In this document: positions 49,871 to 61,276 of the stretch, piece after piece
Position numbering within the stretch: the first letter of the stretch is position 1
How the letters are laid out: the number at the start of each line of letters is the position of its first letter
Origin: Amblyomma americanum
Taxonomy: Eukaryota; Arthropoda; Arachnida; Ixodida; Ixodidae
Direction: 5' to 3'
DNA length: 64,000 bases
NCBI RefSeq assembly: GCF_052857255.1
Contig: NC_135504.1
Coordinates: 144,300,121 to 144,364,120, forward strand
Translations under genes and position numbers: made by a program
Notes under the pieces: model-generated
The model's input: only the letters and a program-made list of their open reading frames with translations
What the model was told of the DNA's origin: nothing
Databases searched by the model: none

Positions 49871-50031
49871 CTAAAACGATGTATCCCGTTGTTTTGAGCC
49901 GGAATACAAGTTTTCGCGCAGTTCTGAGAGAAAAAGTTTACACCTTTCTCTCGTCTACTCTTCGAAGACTTGTAAAATCGATGCCCGTGAATCTTGCTAG
50001 TTTCGATCTAAAACGATGTATCTCGTTGTTT
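49871..50031 (+). repeat. Linker from HOR E to block J copy 2
   Basis: One GTATCCCG / CGAAGAC / GCCCG unit and the start of a TATCTCG unit, the same succession as in HOR D (around 33010-33280). Confidence 0.75.
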
Positions 50032-51332
50032 TGAGCCGTAATACAAGTTTTCGCGCAGTTCTGAGAGAAAAAGTTTACACCTTTATCTCGTCTACTCTTC
50101 GAAGACTTGAAAAATCGATGCTCGTGAATCTTGCTAGTTTCGATCTAAAACGATGTATCCCGTTGTTTTGAGCCGGAATACAAGTTTTCGTGCAGTTCTG
50201 AGAGAAAAAGTTTACACCTTTCTCTCGTCTACTCTTCGACGACTTGTAAAATCGATGCTCGTAAATTTTGCTAGTTTCGATCTAAAACGATGTATTCCGC
50301 TGTTTTGAGCCGGAATACAAGTTTTCGCTCAGTTCTAAGAGAAAAAGTTTACACCTTTCTCTCGTGTACTATTCGACGACTTGTAAAATCGATACTCGTG
50401 AATCGTGCTAGTTTCGACCTAAAACGATGTATCCCGTTGTTTTGAGCCGGAATACAAGTTTTCGTGCAGTTCTGAGAGAAAAAGTTTACACCTTTCTCTC
50501 GTCTACTCTTCGAGGACTTGTAAAATTGATGCTCGTGAGTCTTGCTAGTTTCGATCTAAAACGATGAATCCCGTTGTTTTGAGCCGGAATACAAGTTTTC
50601 GCGCAGTTCTGAGAGAAAAAGTTTACACCTTTCTCTCGTCTACTCTTCGACGACTTGTAAAATCGATGCTCGTGAATCTTGCTAGTTTCGATCTAAAACG
50701 ATGTATTCCGTTGTTTCGAGCCGGAATTCAAGTTTTCGTGCAGTTCTGAGAGAAAAAATTTACACCTTTCTGTCGTCTACTCTTCGAGGACTTGTAAAAT
50801 TGATGCTCGTGAGTCTTGCTAGTTTCGATCTAAAACGATGAATCCTGTTGTTTTGAGCCGGAATACAAGTTTTCGCGCAGTTCTGAGAGAAAAAGTTTAC
50901 ACCTTTCTCTCGTCTACTCTTCGACGACTTGTAAAATCGATGCTCGTGAATCTTGCTAGTTTCGATCTAAAACGATGTATCCCGTTTTTTTTGAGCCGGT
51001 ATACAAGTTTTCGCGCAGTTCTGAGAAAAAAAGTTTACACCTTTCCCTCGTGTACTCATCGACGACTTGTAAAAGCGATGCTCGTGAATCTTGCTAGTTT
51101 TGATCTAAAACGATGTATCCCGTTGTTTTGAGCCGGAATACAAGTTTTCGTGCAGTTCTGAGAGAAAAAGTTTACACCTTTCTCTCGTCTACTCTTCGAG
51201 GACTTGTAAAATCGATGCTCGTGAATCTTGCTAGTTTTGATCTAAAACGATGAATCCTGTTGTTTTGAGCCGGAATACAAGTTTTCGCGGAGTTCTGAGA
51301 GAAAAAGTTTACACCTTTCTCTCGTCTACTCT
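50032..51332 (+). repeat. Long-range duplicated block J, copy 2
   Basis: Partner of 38100-39400 at offset 11,932. Private differences include TTCTAAGAG near 50336 and an eight-T tract near 50985 (seven at the partner position). The match ends inside the CGCGGAG monomer, where this copy has CGACGAC and the partner CGAGGAC. Confidence 0.85.
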
Positions 51333-52018
51333 TCGACGACTTGTAAAATCGATGCTCGTGAATCTTGCTAGTTTTGATCTAAAACGATGTATCCCGTTGT
51401 TTTGAGCCGGAATACAAGTTTTCGCGCAGTTCTGAGAGAAAAAGTTTACACCTTTCTCTCGTCTACTCTTCGAAGACTTGTAAAATCGATGTCCGTGAAT
51501 CTTGCTAGTTTCGATCTAAAACGATGTATCTCGTTGTTTTGAGCCGTAATACAAGTTTTCGCGCAGTTCTGAGAGAAAAAGTTTACACCTTTATCTCGTC
51601 TACTCTTCGAAGACTTGAAAAATCGATGCTCGTGAATCTTGATAGTTTCGATCTAAAACGATGTATCCCGTTGTTTTGAGCCGGAATACAAGTTTTCGGG
51701 CAGTTCTGAGAGAAAAAGTTTACACCTTTCTCTCGTCTACTCTTCGACGACTTGTAAAATCGATGCTCGTAAATTTTGCTAGTTTCGATCTAAAACGATG
51801 TATTCCGCTGTTTTGAGCCGGAATACAAGTTTTCGCTCAGTTCTGAGAGAAAAAGTTTACACCTTTCTATCGTCTACTATTCGACGACTTGTAAAATCGA
51901 TACTCGTGAATCGTGCTAGTTTCGACATAAAACGATGTATCCCGTTGTTTTGAGCCGGAATACAAGTTTTCGTGCAGTTCTGAGAGAAAAAGTTTAAACC
52001 TTTCTCTCGTCTACTCTT
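51333..52018 (+). repeat. 686-bp, five-monomer insertion between blocks J and K
   Basis: Present only in this copy. The J and K blocks abut at 39400/39401 but are separated here by 12,618 minus 11,932 = 686 bp (5 x 137 plus 1). Units: GTATCCCG with GATGTCCG; TATCTCG ending TTGATAG; GTATCCCG with CGGGCAG; GTATTCCGCTG with CTATCGTC and CGATACTCG; GACATAAAACG. Both edges fall inside monomers at the same dyad position (89-98). Confidence 0.82.
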
Positions 52019-54186
52019 CGAGGACTTGTAAAATCGATGCTCGTGAATCTTGCTAGTTTCGATCTAAAACGATGTATCCCGTTTTTTTGAGCCGGTATAC
52101 AAGTTTTCGCGCAGTTCTGAGAAAAAAAGTTTACACCTTTCCCTAGTGTACTCATCGACGACTTGTAAAATCGATGCTCGTGAATCTTGCTAGTTTCGAT
52201 CTAAAACGATGTATTCCGCTGTTTTGAACCGGAATACAAGTTTTCGCTCAGTTCTGAGAGAAAAAGTTTACACCTTTCCCTAGTGTACTCATCGACGACT
52301 TGTAAAATCGATGCTCGTGAATCTTGCTAGTTTCGATCTAAAACGATGTATTCCGCTGTTTTGAACCGGAATACAAGTTTTCGCTCAGTTCTGAGAGAAA
52401 AAGTTTACACCTTTCCCTCGTGTACTCATCGACGACTTGTAAAAGCGATGCTCGTGAATCTTGCTAGTTTCGATCTAAAACGATGTATCCCGTTGTTTTG
52501 AGCCGGAATACAAGTTTTCGTGCAGTTCTGAGAGAAAAAGTTTACACCTTTCTCTCGTCTACTCTTCGACGACTTGTAAAATCGATGCTCGTGAACCTTG
52601 CTAGTTTCGATCTAAAACGATGTATTCCGCTGTTTTGAGCCGGAGTACAAGTTTTCGCTCAGTTCTGAGAGAAAAAGTTTACACCTTTCTCTCGTCTACT
52701 CGTCGACGACTTGTACACAAATCGATGCTCGTGAATCTTGCTAGTTTCGATCTAAAACAATGTATCCCGTTGTTTTGAGCCGGAATACAAGTTTTCGCGC
52801 AGTTCTGAGAGAAAAAGCTTACACCTTTCTCTCGTCTACTCTTCGAAGACTTGTAAAATCGATGCCCGTGAATCTTGCTAGTTTCGATCTAAAACGATGT
52901 ATCTCGTTGTTTTGAGCCGTAATACAAGTTTTCGCGCAGTTCTGAGAGAAACAGTTTACACCTTTATCTCGTCTACTCTTCGAAGACTTGAAAAATCGAT
53001 GCTCGTGAATCTTGCTAGTTTCGATCTAAAACGATGTATCTCGTTGTTTTGAGCCGTAATACAAGTTTTCGCGCAGTTCTGAGAGAAACAGTTTACACCT
53101 TTATCTCGTCTACTCTTCGAAGACTTGAAAAATCGATGCTCGTGAATCTTGCTAGTTTCGATCTAAAACGATGTATGCCGTTGTTTTGAGCCGGAATACA
53201 AGTTTTCGTGCAGCTCTGAGAGAAAAAGTTTACACCTTTCTCTCGTCTACTCTTCGACGACTTGTAAAATGGATGCTCGTAAATTTTGCTAGTTTCGATC
53301 TAAAACGATGTATTCCGCTGTTTTGAGCCAGAATACAAGTTTTCGCTCAGTTCTGAGAGAAAAAGTTTACACCTTTCTCTCGTCTACTATTCGACGACTT
53401 GTAAAATCGATGCTCGTGAATCATGCTAGTTTCGACCTAAAACGATGTATCCCGTTGTTTTGAGCCGGAATACAAGTTTTCGTGCAGTTCTGAGAGAAAA
53501 CGTTTACACCTTTCTCTCGTCTACTCTTCGAGGACTTGTAAAATCGATGCTCGTGAATCTTGCTAGTTTCGATCTAAAACGATGAATCCCGTTGTTTTGA
53601 GCCGGAATACAAGTTTTCGCGCAGTTCTCAGAGAAAAAGTTTACACCTTTCTCTCGTCTACTCTTCGACGACTTGTAAAATCGATGCTCGTGAATCTTGC
53701 TAGTTTCGATCTAAAACGATGTATTCCGTTGTTTTGAGCCGGAATTCAAGTTTTCGTGCAGTTCTGAGAGAAAAAATTTACACCTTTCTCTCGTTTACTC
53801 TTCGACGAGTTATAAAATCGATGCGCGTGAATCTTGCTAGTTTCGATCTGAAACGATGAATCCCGTTGTTTTGAGCCGGAATACAAGTTTTCGCGCAGTT
53901 CTGAGAGAAAAAGTTTACACCTTTCTCTCGTCTACTCTTCGACGACTTGTAAAATCGATGCTCGTGAATCTTGCTAGTTTCGATCTAAAACGATGTATTC
54001 CGTTGTTTTGAGCCGGAATTCAAGTTTTCGTGCAGTTCTGAGAGAAAACATTTACACCTTTCTCTCGTTTACTATTCGACGAGTTGTAAAATCGATGCTC
54101 GTGAATCTTGCTAGTTTCGATCTAAAACGATATATCCCGTTGTTTTGAGCCGGAATACAAGTTTTCGTGCAGTTCTGAGAGAAAAA
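52019..54186 (+). repeat. Long-range duplicated block K, copy 2 (contains partial HOR G)
   Basis: Partner of 39401-41568 at offset 12,618. It lacks derived changes shared by both local HOR G copies: it reads TTTTCGTGCAGCTCTG and GAGCCGG where 40.6/42.9 kb read TTTTTGTGCAG and 40.8/43.2 kb read GAGACGG. Confidence 0.85.
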
Positions 54187-55491
54187 GTTTACACCTTTCT
54201 CTCGTCTACTCTTCGAGGACTTGTAAAATTGATGCTCGTGAGTCTTGTTAGTTTCGATCTAAAACGATGAATCCTGTTGTTTTGAGCCGGAATACAAGTT
54301 TTCGCGCAGTTCTGAGAGAAAAAGTTTACACCTTTCTCTCGTCTACTCTTCGACGACTTGTAAAATCGATGCTCGTGAATCTTGCTAGTTTCGATCTAAA
54401 ACGATATATCCCGTTGTTTTGAGCCGGAATACAAATTTTCGTGCAGTTCTGAGAGAAAAAGTTTACACCTTTCTCTCGTCTACTCTTCGAGGACTTGTAA
54501 AATTGATGCTCGTGAGTCTTGCTAGTTTCGATCTAAAACGATGAATCCTGTTGTTTTGAGCCGGAATACAAGTTTTCGCGCAGTTCTGAGAGAAAAAGTT
54601 TACACCTTTCTCTCGTCTACTCTTCGACGACTTGTAAAATCGATGCTCGTGAATCTTGCTAGTTTTGATCTAAAACGATGAATCCTGTTGTTTTGAGCCG
54701 GAATACAAGTTTTCGCGCAGTTCTGAGAGAAAAAGTTTACACCTTTCTCGTCTACTCTTCGACGACTTGTAAAATCGATGCTCGTGAATCTTGCTAGTTT
54801 CGATCTAAAACGATGTATTCCGCTGTTTTGAACCGGAATACAAGTTTTCGCTCAGTTCTGAGAGAAAAGTTTACACCTTTCCCTCGTGTACTCATCGACG
54901 ACTTGTAAAAGCGATGCTCGTGAATCTTGCTAGTTTCGATCTAAAACGATGTATCCCGTTGTTTTGAGCCGGAATACAAGTTTTCGTGCAGTTCTGAGAG
55001 AAAAAGTTTACACCTTTCTCTCGTCTACTCTTCGACGACTTGTAAAATCGATGCTCGTGAATCTTGCTAGTTTAGATCTAAAACGATGTATCCCGTTGTT
55101 TTGAGCCGGAATACAAGTTTTCGTGCAGTTCTGAGAGAAAAAGTTTACACCTTTCTCTCGTCTACTCTTCGACGACTTGTAAAATCGATGCTCGTGAACC
55201 TTGCTAGTTTCGATCTAAAACGATGTATTCCGCTGTTTTGAGCCGGAATACAAGTTTTCGCTCAGTTCTGAGAGAAAAAGTTTACACCTTTCTCTCGTCT
55301 ACTCGTCGACGACTTGTAAACAAATCGATGCTCGTGAATCTTGCTAGTTTCGATCTAAAACGATGTATCCCGTTGTTTTGAGCCGGAATACAAGTTTTCG
55401 CGCAGTTCTGAGATAAAAAGTTTACACCTTTTTCTCGTCTACTCTTCGAAGACTTGTAAAATCGATGCTCGTGAATCTTGCTAGTTTCGAT
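54122..55491 (+). repeat. HOR H copy 1 (10 monomers, 1370 bp)
   Basis: Starts at GATATATCCC. Includes TTCGAGGAC with AATTGATG and TTGTTAG, a second GATATATCCC with ACAAATTTTCG, TTTCTCGTC (-2), GAACCGG with GAGAAAAGTTTAC (-1) and TTTCCCTCG, TTAGATCTAAAACG (a BglII site), and CGTCGACGAC (+3). The indels sum to zero, so the period is exactly 1370. Confidence 0.9.
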
Positions 55492-56724
55492 CTAAAACGA
55501 TATATCCCGTTGTTTTGAGCCGGAATACAAGTTTTCGTGCAGTTCTGAGAGAAAAAGTTTACACCTTTCTCTCGTCTACTCTTCGAGGACTTGTAAAATT
55601 GATGCTCGTGAGTCTTGTTAGTTTCGATCTAAAACGATGAATCCTGTTGTTTTGAGCCGGAATACAAGTTTTCGCGCAGTTCTGAGAGAAAAAGTTTACA
55701 CCTTTCTCTCGTCTACTCTTCGACGACTTGTAAAATCGATGCTCGTGAATCTTGCTAGTTTCGATCTAAAACGATATATCCCGTTGTTTTGAGCCGGAAT
55801 ACAAATTTTCGTGCAGTTCTGAGAGAAAAAGTTTACACCTTTCTCTCGTCTACTCTTCGAGGACTTGTAAAATTGATGCTCGTGAGTCTTGCTAGTTTCG
55901 ATCTAAAACGATGAATCCTGTTGTTTTGAGCCGGAATACAAGTTTTCGCGCAGTTCTGAGAGAAAAAGTTTACACCTTTCTCTCGTCTACTCTTCGACGA
56001 CTTGTAAAATCGATGCTCGTGAATCTTGCTAGTTTTGATCTAAAACGATGAATCCTGTTGTTTTGAGCCGGAATACAAGTTTTCGCGCAGTTCTGAGAGA
56101 AAAAGTTTACACCTTTCTCGTCTACTCTTCGACGACTTGTAAAATCGATGCTCGTGAATCTTGCTAGTTTCGATCTAAAACGATGTATTCCGCTGTTTTG
56201 AACCGGAATACAAGTTTTCGCTCAGTTCTGAGAGAAAAGTTTACACCTTTCCCTCGTGTACTCATCGACGACTTGTAAAAGCGATGCTCGTGAATCTTGC
56301 TAGTTTCGATCTAAAACGATGTATCCCGTTGTTTTGAGCCGGAATACAAGTTTTCGTGCAGTTCTGAGAGAAAAAGTTTACACCTTTCTCTCGTCTACTC
56401 TTCGACGACTTGTAAAATCGATGCTCGTGAATCTTGCTAGTTTAGATCTAAAACGATGTATCCCGTTGTTTTGAGCCGGAATACAAGTTTTCGTGCAGTT
56501 CTGAGAGAAAAAGTTTACACCTTTCTCTCGTCTACTCTTCGACGACTTGTAAAATCGATGCTCGTGAACCTTGCTAGTTTCGATCTAAAACGATGTATTC
56601 CGCTGTTTTGAGCCGGAATACAAGTTTTCGCTCAGTTCTGAGAGAAAAAGTTTACACCTTTCTCTCGTCTACTCGTCGACGACTTGTAAACAAATCGATG
56701 CTCGTGAATCTTGCTAGTTTCGAT
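55492..56724 (+). repeat. HOR H copy 2 (9 of 10 monomers)
   Basis: Restates copy 1 at offset 1370, including the odd ACAAATTTTCG and TTAGATCT changes. It lacks the tenth unit (GAGATAAAAAG with TTTTTCTCG), which is replaced at 56725 by TATCTCG units. Confidence 0.9.
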
Positions 56725-57820
56725 CTAAAACGATGTATCTCGTTGTTTTGAGCCGTAATACAAGTTTTCGCGCAGTTCTGAGAGAAACAGTTTACACCTT
56801 TATCTCGTCTACTCTTCGAAGACTTGAAAAATCGATGCTCGTGAATCTTGCTAGTTTCGATCTAAAACGATGTATCTCGTTGTTTTGAGCCGTAATACAA
56901 GTTTTCGCGCAGTTCTGAGAGAAACAGTTTACACCTTTATCTCGTCTACTCTTCGAAGACTTGAAAAATCGATGCTCGTGAATCTTGCTAGTTTCGATCT
57001 AAAACGATGTATCCCGTTGTTTTGAGCCGGAATACAAGTTTTCGTGCAGTTCTGAGAGAAAAAGTTTACACCTTTCTCTCGTCTACTCTTCGACGACTTG
57101 TAAAATCGATGCTCGTAAATTTTGCTAGTTTCGATCTAAAACGATGTATTCCGCTGTTTTGAGCCAGAATACAAGTTTTCGCTCAGTTCTGAGAGAAAAA
57201 GTTTACACCTTTCTCTCGTCTACTATTCGACGACTTGTAAAATCGATGCTCGTGAATCATGCTAGTTTCGACCTAAAACGATGTATCCCGTTGTTTTGAG
57301 CCGGAATACAAGGTTTCGTGCAGTTCTGAGAGAAAAAGTTTACACCTTTCTCTCGTCTACTCTTCGAGGACTTGTAAAATCGATGCTCGTGAATCTTGCT
57401 AGTTTCGATCTAAAACGATGAATCCCGTTGTTTTGAGCCGGAATACAAGTTTTCGCGCAGTTCTCAGAGAAAAAGTTTACACCTTTCTCTCGTCTACTCT
57501 TCGACGACTTGTAAAATTGATGCTCGTGAATCTTGCTAGTTTCGATCTAAAACGATGTATTCCGTTGTTTTGAGCCGGAATTCAAGTTTTCGTGCAGTTC
57601 TGAGAGAAAAAATTTACACCTTTCTCTCGTTTACTCTTCGACGAGTTGTAAAATCGATGCTCGTGAATCTTGCTAGTTTCGATCTGAAACGATGAATCCC
57701 GTTGTTTTGAGCCGGAATACAAGTTTTCGCGCAGTTCTGAGAGAAAAAGTTTAAACCTTTCTCTCGTCTACTCTTCGACGACTTGTAAAATCGATGCTCG
57801 TGAATCTTGCTAGTTTCGAT
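56725..57820 (+). repeat. HOR G partial copy (eight monomers)
   Basis: Two TATCTCG / GTAATAC / GAAACAG units, GTATCCCG, GTATTCCGCTG with GAGCCAG, GACCTAAAACG with AAGGTTTCG, TTCTCAGAG, EcoRI type, CTGAAACGATGAATCCC. It starts 3836 bp (28 x 137) after the 52889 copy and has GTATCCCG where the others have GTATGCCG. Confidence 0.82.
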
Positions 57821-57868
57821 CTAAAACGATGTATTCCGTTGTCTTGAGCCGGAATTCAAGTTTTCGAT
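57821..57868 (+). repeat. Truncated 48-bp monomer (89-bp internal deletion)
   Basis: The unit runs CTAAAACG to AAGTTTTCG and then jumps straight to ATCTGAAACG of the next unit. In a full monomer AGTTTTCG is at 39-46 and AGTTTCG at 129-135, so a deletion of 89 bp between these near-identical motifs explains the junction. It is the only gross break in monomer phase I found in the window. Confidence 0.9.
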
Positions 57869-58138
57869 CTGAAACGATGAATCCCGTTGTTTTGAGCCGG
57901 AATACAAGTTTTCGCGCAGTTCTGAGAGAAAAAGTTTAAACCTTTCTCTCGTCTACTCTTCGACGACTTGTAAAATCGATGCTCGTGAATCTTGCTAGTT
58001 TCGATCTAAAACGATGTATCCTGTTGTTTTGAGCCGGAATACAAGTTTTCGTGCAGTTCTGAGAGAAAAAGTTTACACCTTTCGTCTACTCTTCGACGAG
58101 TTGTGAAATCGATGCTCGTGAATCTTGCTAGTTTCGAT
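57869..58138 (+). repeat. Two monomers, the second 133 bp
   Basis: 57869-58005 is a CTGAAACGATGAATCCC unit with GTTTAAACC. 58006-58138 has a 4-bp deletion (ACCTTTCGTCTAC) and the CGACGAGTTGTGAAATCG variant. The same variant occurs near 62610 without the deletion. Confidence 0.85.
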
Positions 58139-59640
58139 CTAAAACGATGTATTCCGTTGTTTTGAGCCGGAATACAAGTTTTCGCGCAGTTCTGAGAAAA
58201 AAAGTTTACACCTTTCTCTCGTCTACTCTTCGACGACTTGTAAAATCGATGCTCGTGAATCTTGCTAGTTTCGATCTAAAACGATGTATCCCGTTTTTTT
58301 GAGCCGGTATACAAGTTCTCGCGCAGTTCTGAGAAAAAAGTTTACACCTTTCCCTCGTGTACTCATCGACGACTTGTAAAAGCGATGCTTGTGAATCTTG
58401 CTAGTTTCGATCTAAAACGATGTATCCCGTTGTTTTGAGCCGGAATACAAGTTTTCGTGCAGTTCTGAGAGAAAAAGTTTACACCTTTCTCTCGTCTACT
58501 CTTCGACGACTTGTAAAATCGATGCTCGTGAATCTTGCTCGTTTCGATCTAAAACGATGTATCCCGTTGTTTTGAGCCGGAATACAAGTTTTCGTGCAGT
58601 TCTGAGAGAAAAAGTTTACACCTTTCTCTCGTCTACTCTTCGACGACTTGTAAAATCGATGCTCGTGAATCTTGCTAGTTTCGATCTAAAACGATGCATT
58701 CCGTTGTTTTGAGCCGGAATACAAGTTTTCGTGCAGTTCTGAGAGAAAGTGTACACCTTTCTCTCGTCTACTCTTCGAAGACTTGTAAAATAGATGCTCG
58801 TGAATCTTGCTAGTTTCGATCTAAAACGATGTATCCCGTTGTTTTGAGACGGAATACAAGTTTTCGCGCAGTTCTGAGAGAAAAAGTTTACACCTTTCTC
58901 TCGTCTACTCTTCGACGACTTGTAAAATCGATGCTCGTGAATCTTGCTCGTTTCGATCTAAAACGATGTATCCCGTTGTTTTGAGCCGGAATACAAGTTT
59001 TCGTGCAGTTCTGAGAGAAAAAGTTTACACCTTTCTCTCGTCTACTCTTCGACGACTTGTAAAATCGATGCTCGTGAATCTTGCTAGTTTCGATCTAAAA
59101 CGATGCATTCCGTTGTTTTGAGCCGGAATACAAGTTTTCGTGCAGTTCTGAGAGAAAGTGTACACCTTTCTCTCGTCTACTCTTCGAAGACTTGTAAAAT
59201 AGATGCTCGTGAATCTTGCTAGTTTCGATCTAAAACGATGTATCCCGTTTTTTTGAGCCGGAATACAAGTTTTCGCGCAGTTCTGAGAGAAAAAGTTTAC
59301 ACCTTTCTCTCGTCTACTCTTCGACGACTTGTAATATCGATGCTCGTGAATCTTGCTAGTTTCGATCTAAAACGATGTATTCCGTTGTTTTGAGCCGGAA
59401 TACAAGTTTTCGCGCAGTTCTGAGAGAAAAAGTTTACACCTTTCTCTCGTCTACTCTTCGACGACTTGTAAAATCAATGCTCGCGAATCTTGCTAGTTTC
59501 GATCTACAACGATGTATCTCGTTGTTTTGAGCTGGAATAGAAGTTTTCGCGCAGTTCTGAGAGAAAAAGTTTACACCTTTCTCTCTTCTACTCTTCGAGG
59601 ACTTGTAAAATCGATGCTCGCGAATCTTGCTAGTTTCGAT
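58139..59640 (+). repeat. HOR I copy 1 (11 monomers, 1502 bp)
   Basis: Marks in order: GAGAAAAAAAG; T-tract with AGTTCTCGCGCAG and GAGAAAAAAG (-1); GCTCGTTTCG; GATGCATTCC with GAGAAAGTGTAC (-2) and AATAGATG; GAGACGG; GCTCGTTTCG; GATGCATTCC again (-2); GTAATATCG; CAATGCTCGCG; CTACAACG with GAGCTGGAATAGAAG; CTCTTCTAC. 11 x 137 minus 5 gives 1502. Confidence 0.92.
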
Positions 59641-61142
59641 CTAAAACGATGTATTCCGTTGTTTTGAGCCGGAATACAAGTTTTCGCGCAGTTCTGAGAA
59701 AAAAAGTTTACACCTTTCTCTCGTCTACTCTTCGACGACTTGTAAAATCGATGCTCGTGAATCTTGCTAGTTTCGATCTAAAACGATGTATCCCGTTTTT
59801 TTGAGCCGGTATACAAGTTCTCGCGCAGTTCTGAGAAAAAAGTTTACACCTTTCCCTCGTGTACTCATCGACGACTTGTAAAAGCGATGCTTGTGAATCT
59901 TGCTAGTTTCGATCTAAAACGATGTATCCCGTTGTTTTGAGCCGGAATACAAGTTTTCGTGCAGTTCTGAGAGAAAAAGTTTACACCTTTCTCTCGTCTA
60001 CTCTTCGACGACTTGTAAAATCGATGCTCGTGAATCTTGCTCGTTTCGATCTAAAACGATGTATCCCGTTGTTTTGAGCCGGAATACAAGTTTTCGTGCA
60101 GTTCTGAGAGAAAAAGTTTACACCTTTCTCTCGTCTACTCTTCGACGACTTGTAAAATCGATGCTCGTGAATCTTGCTAGTTTCGATCTAAAACGATGCA
60201 TTCCGTTGTTTTGAGCCGGAATACAAGTTTTCGTGCAGTTCTGAGAGAAAGTGTACACCTTTCTCTCGTCTACTCTTCGAAGACTTGTAAAATAGATGCT
60301 CGTGAATCTTGCTAGTTTCGATCTAAAACGATGTATCCCGTTGTTTTGAGACGGAATACAAGTTTTCGCGCAGTTCTGAGAGAAAAAGTTTACACCTTTC
60401 TCTCGTCTACTCTTCGACGACTTGTAAAATCGATGCTCGTGAATCTTGCTCGTTTCGATCTAAAACGATGTATCCCGTTGTTTTGAGCCGGAATACAAGT
60501 TTTCGTGCAGTTCTGAGAGAAAAAGTTTACACCTTTCTCTCGTCTACTCTTCGACGACTTGTAAAATCGATGCTCGTGAATCTTGCTAGTTTCGATCTAA
60601 AACGATGCATTCCGTTGTTTTGAGCCGGAATACAAGTTTTCGTGCAGTTCTGAGAGAAAGTGTACACCTTTCTCTCGTCTACTCTTCGAAGACTTGTAAA
60701 ATAGATGCTCGTGAATCTTGCTAGTTTCGATCTAAAACGATGTATCCCGTTTTTTTGAGCCGGAATACAAGTTTTCGCGCAGTTCTGAGAGAAAAAGTTT
60801 ACACCTTTCTCTCGTCTACTCTTCGACGACTTGTAATATCGATGCTCGTGAATCTTGCTAGTTTCGATCTAAAACGATGTATTCCGTTGTTTTGAGCCGG
60901 AATACAAGTTTTCGCGCAGTTCTGAGAGAAAAAGTTTACACCTTTCTCTCGTCTACTCTTCGACGACTTGTAAAATCAATGCTCGCGAATCTTGCTAGTT
61001 TCGATCTACAACGATGTATCTCGTTGTTTTGAGCTGGAATAGAAGTTTTCGCGCAGTTCTGAGAGAAAAAGTTTACACCTTTCTCTCTTCTACTCTTCGA
61101 GGACTTGTAAAATCGATGCTCGCGAATCTTGCTAGTTTCGAT
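59641..61142 (+). repeat. HOR I copy 2 (11 monomers, 1502 bp)
   Basis: Same order with offset exactly 1502 (GCATTCC 58696/60198 and 59105/60607; CTACAACG 59504/61006). By eye no substitution distinguishes the two copies in the stretches compared, so this looks like the youngest duplication in the window. Confidence 0.92.
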
Positions 61143-61276
61143 CTAAAACGATGTAACCCGTTGTTCTGAGCCGGAATACAAGTTCTGAGGCAGTTCTGAG
61201 AGAAAACGTTTACACCTTTCTCTCGTCTACTCTTCGAGGACTTGTAAAATCGATGCTCGTGAATCTTGCTAGTTTC
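61143..61276 (+). repeat. Monomer with three TTCTGAG heptamers
   Basis: GTAACCCG-type unit. TTCTGAG occurs at 61164-61170 (normally TTTTGAG), 61183-61189 (normally TTTTCGC) and 61194-61200 (normal position). The relatives at 19718, 20540 and 27932 read TTCTGCCGCAG at the second position, and the one at 62376 reads TTCTGACGCAG. Confidence 0.85.
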
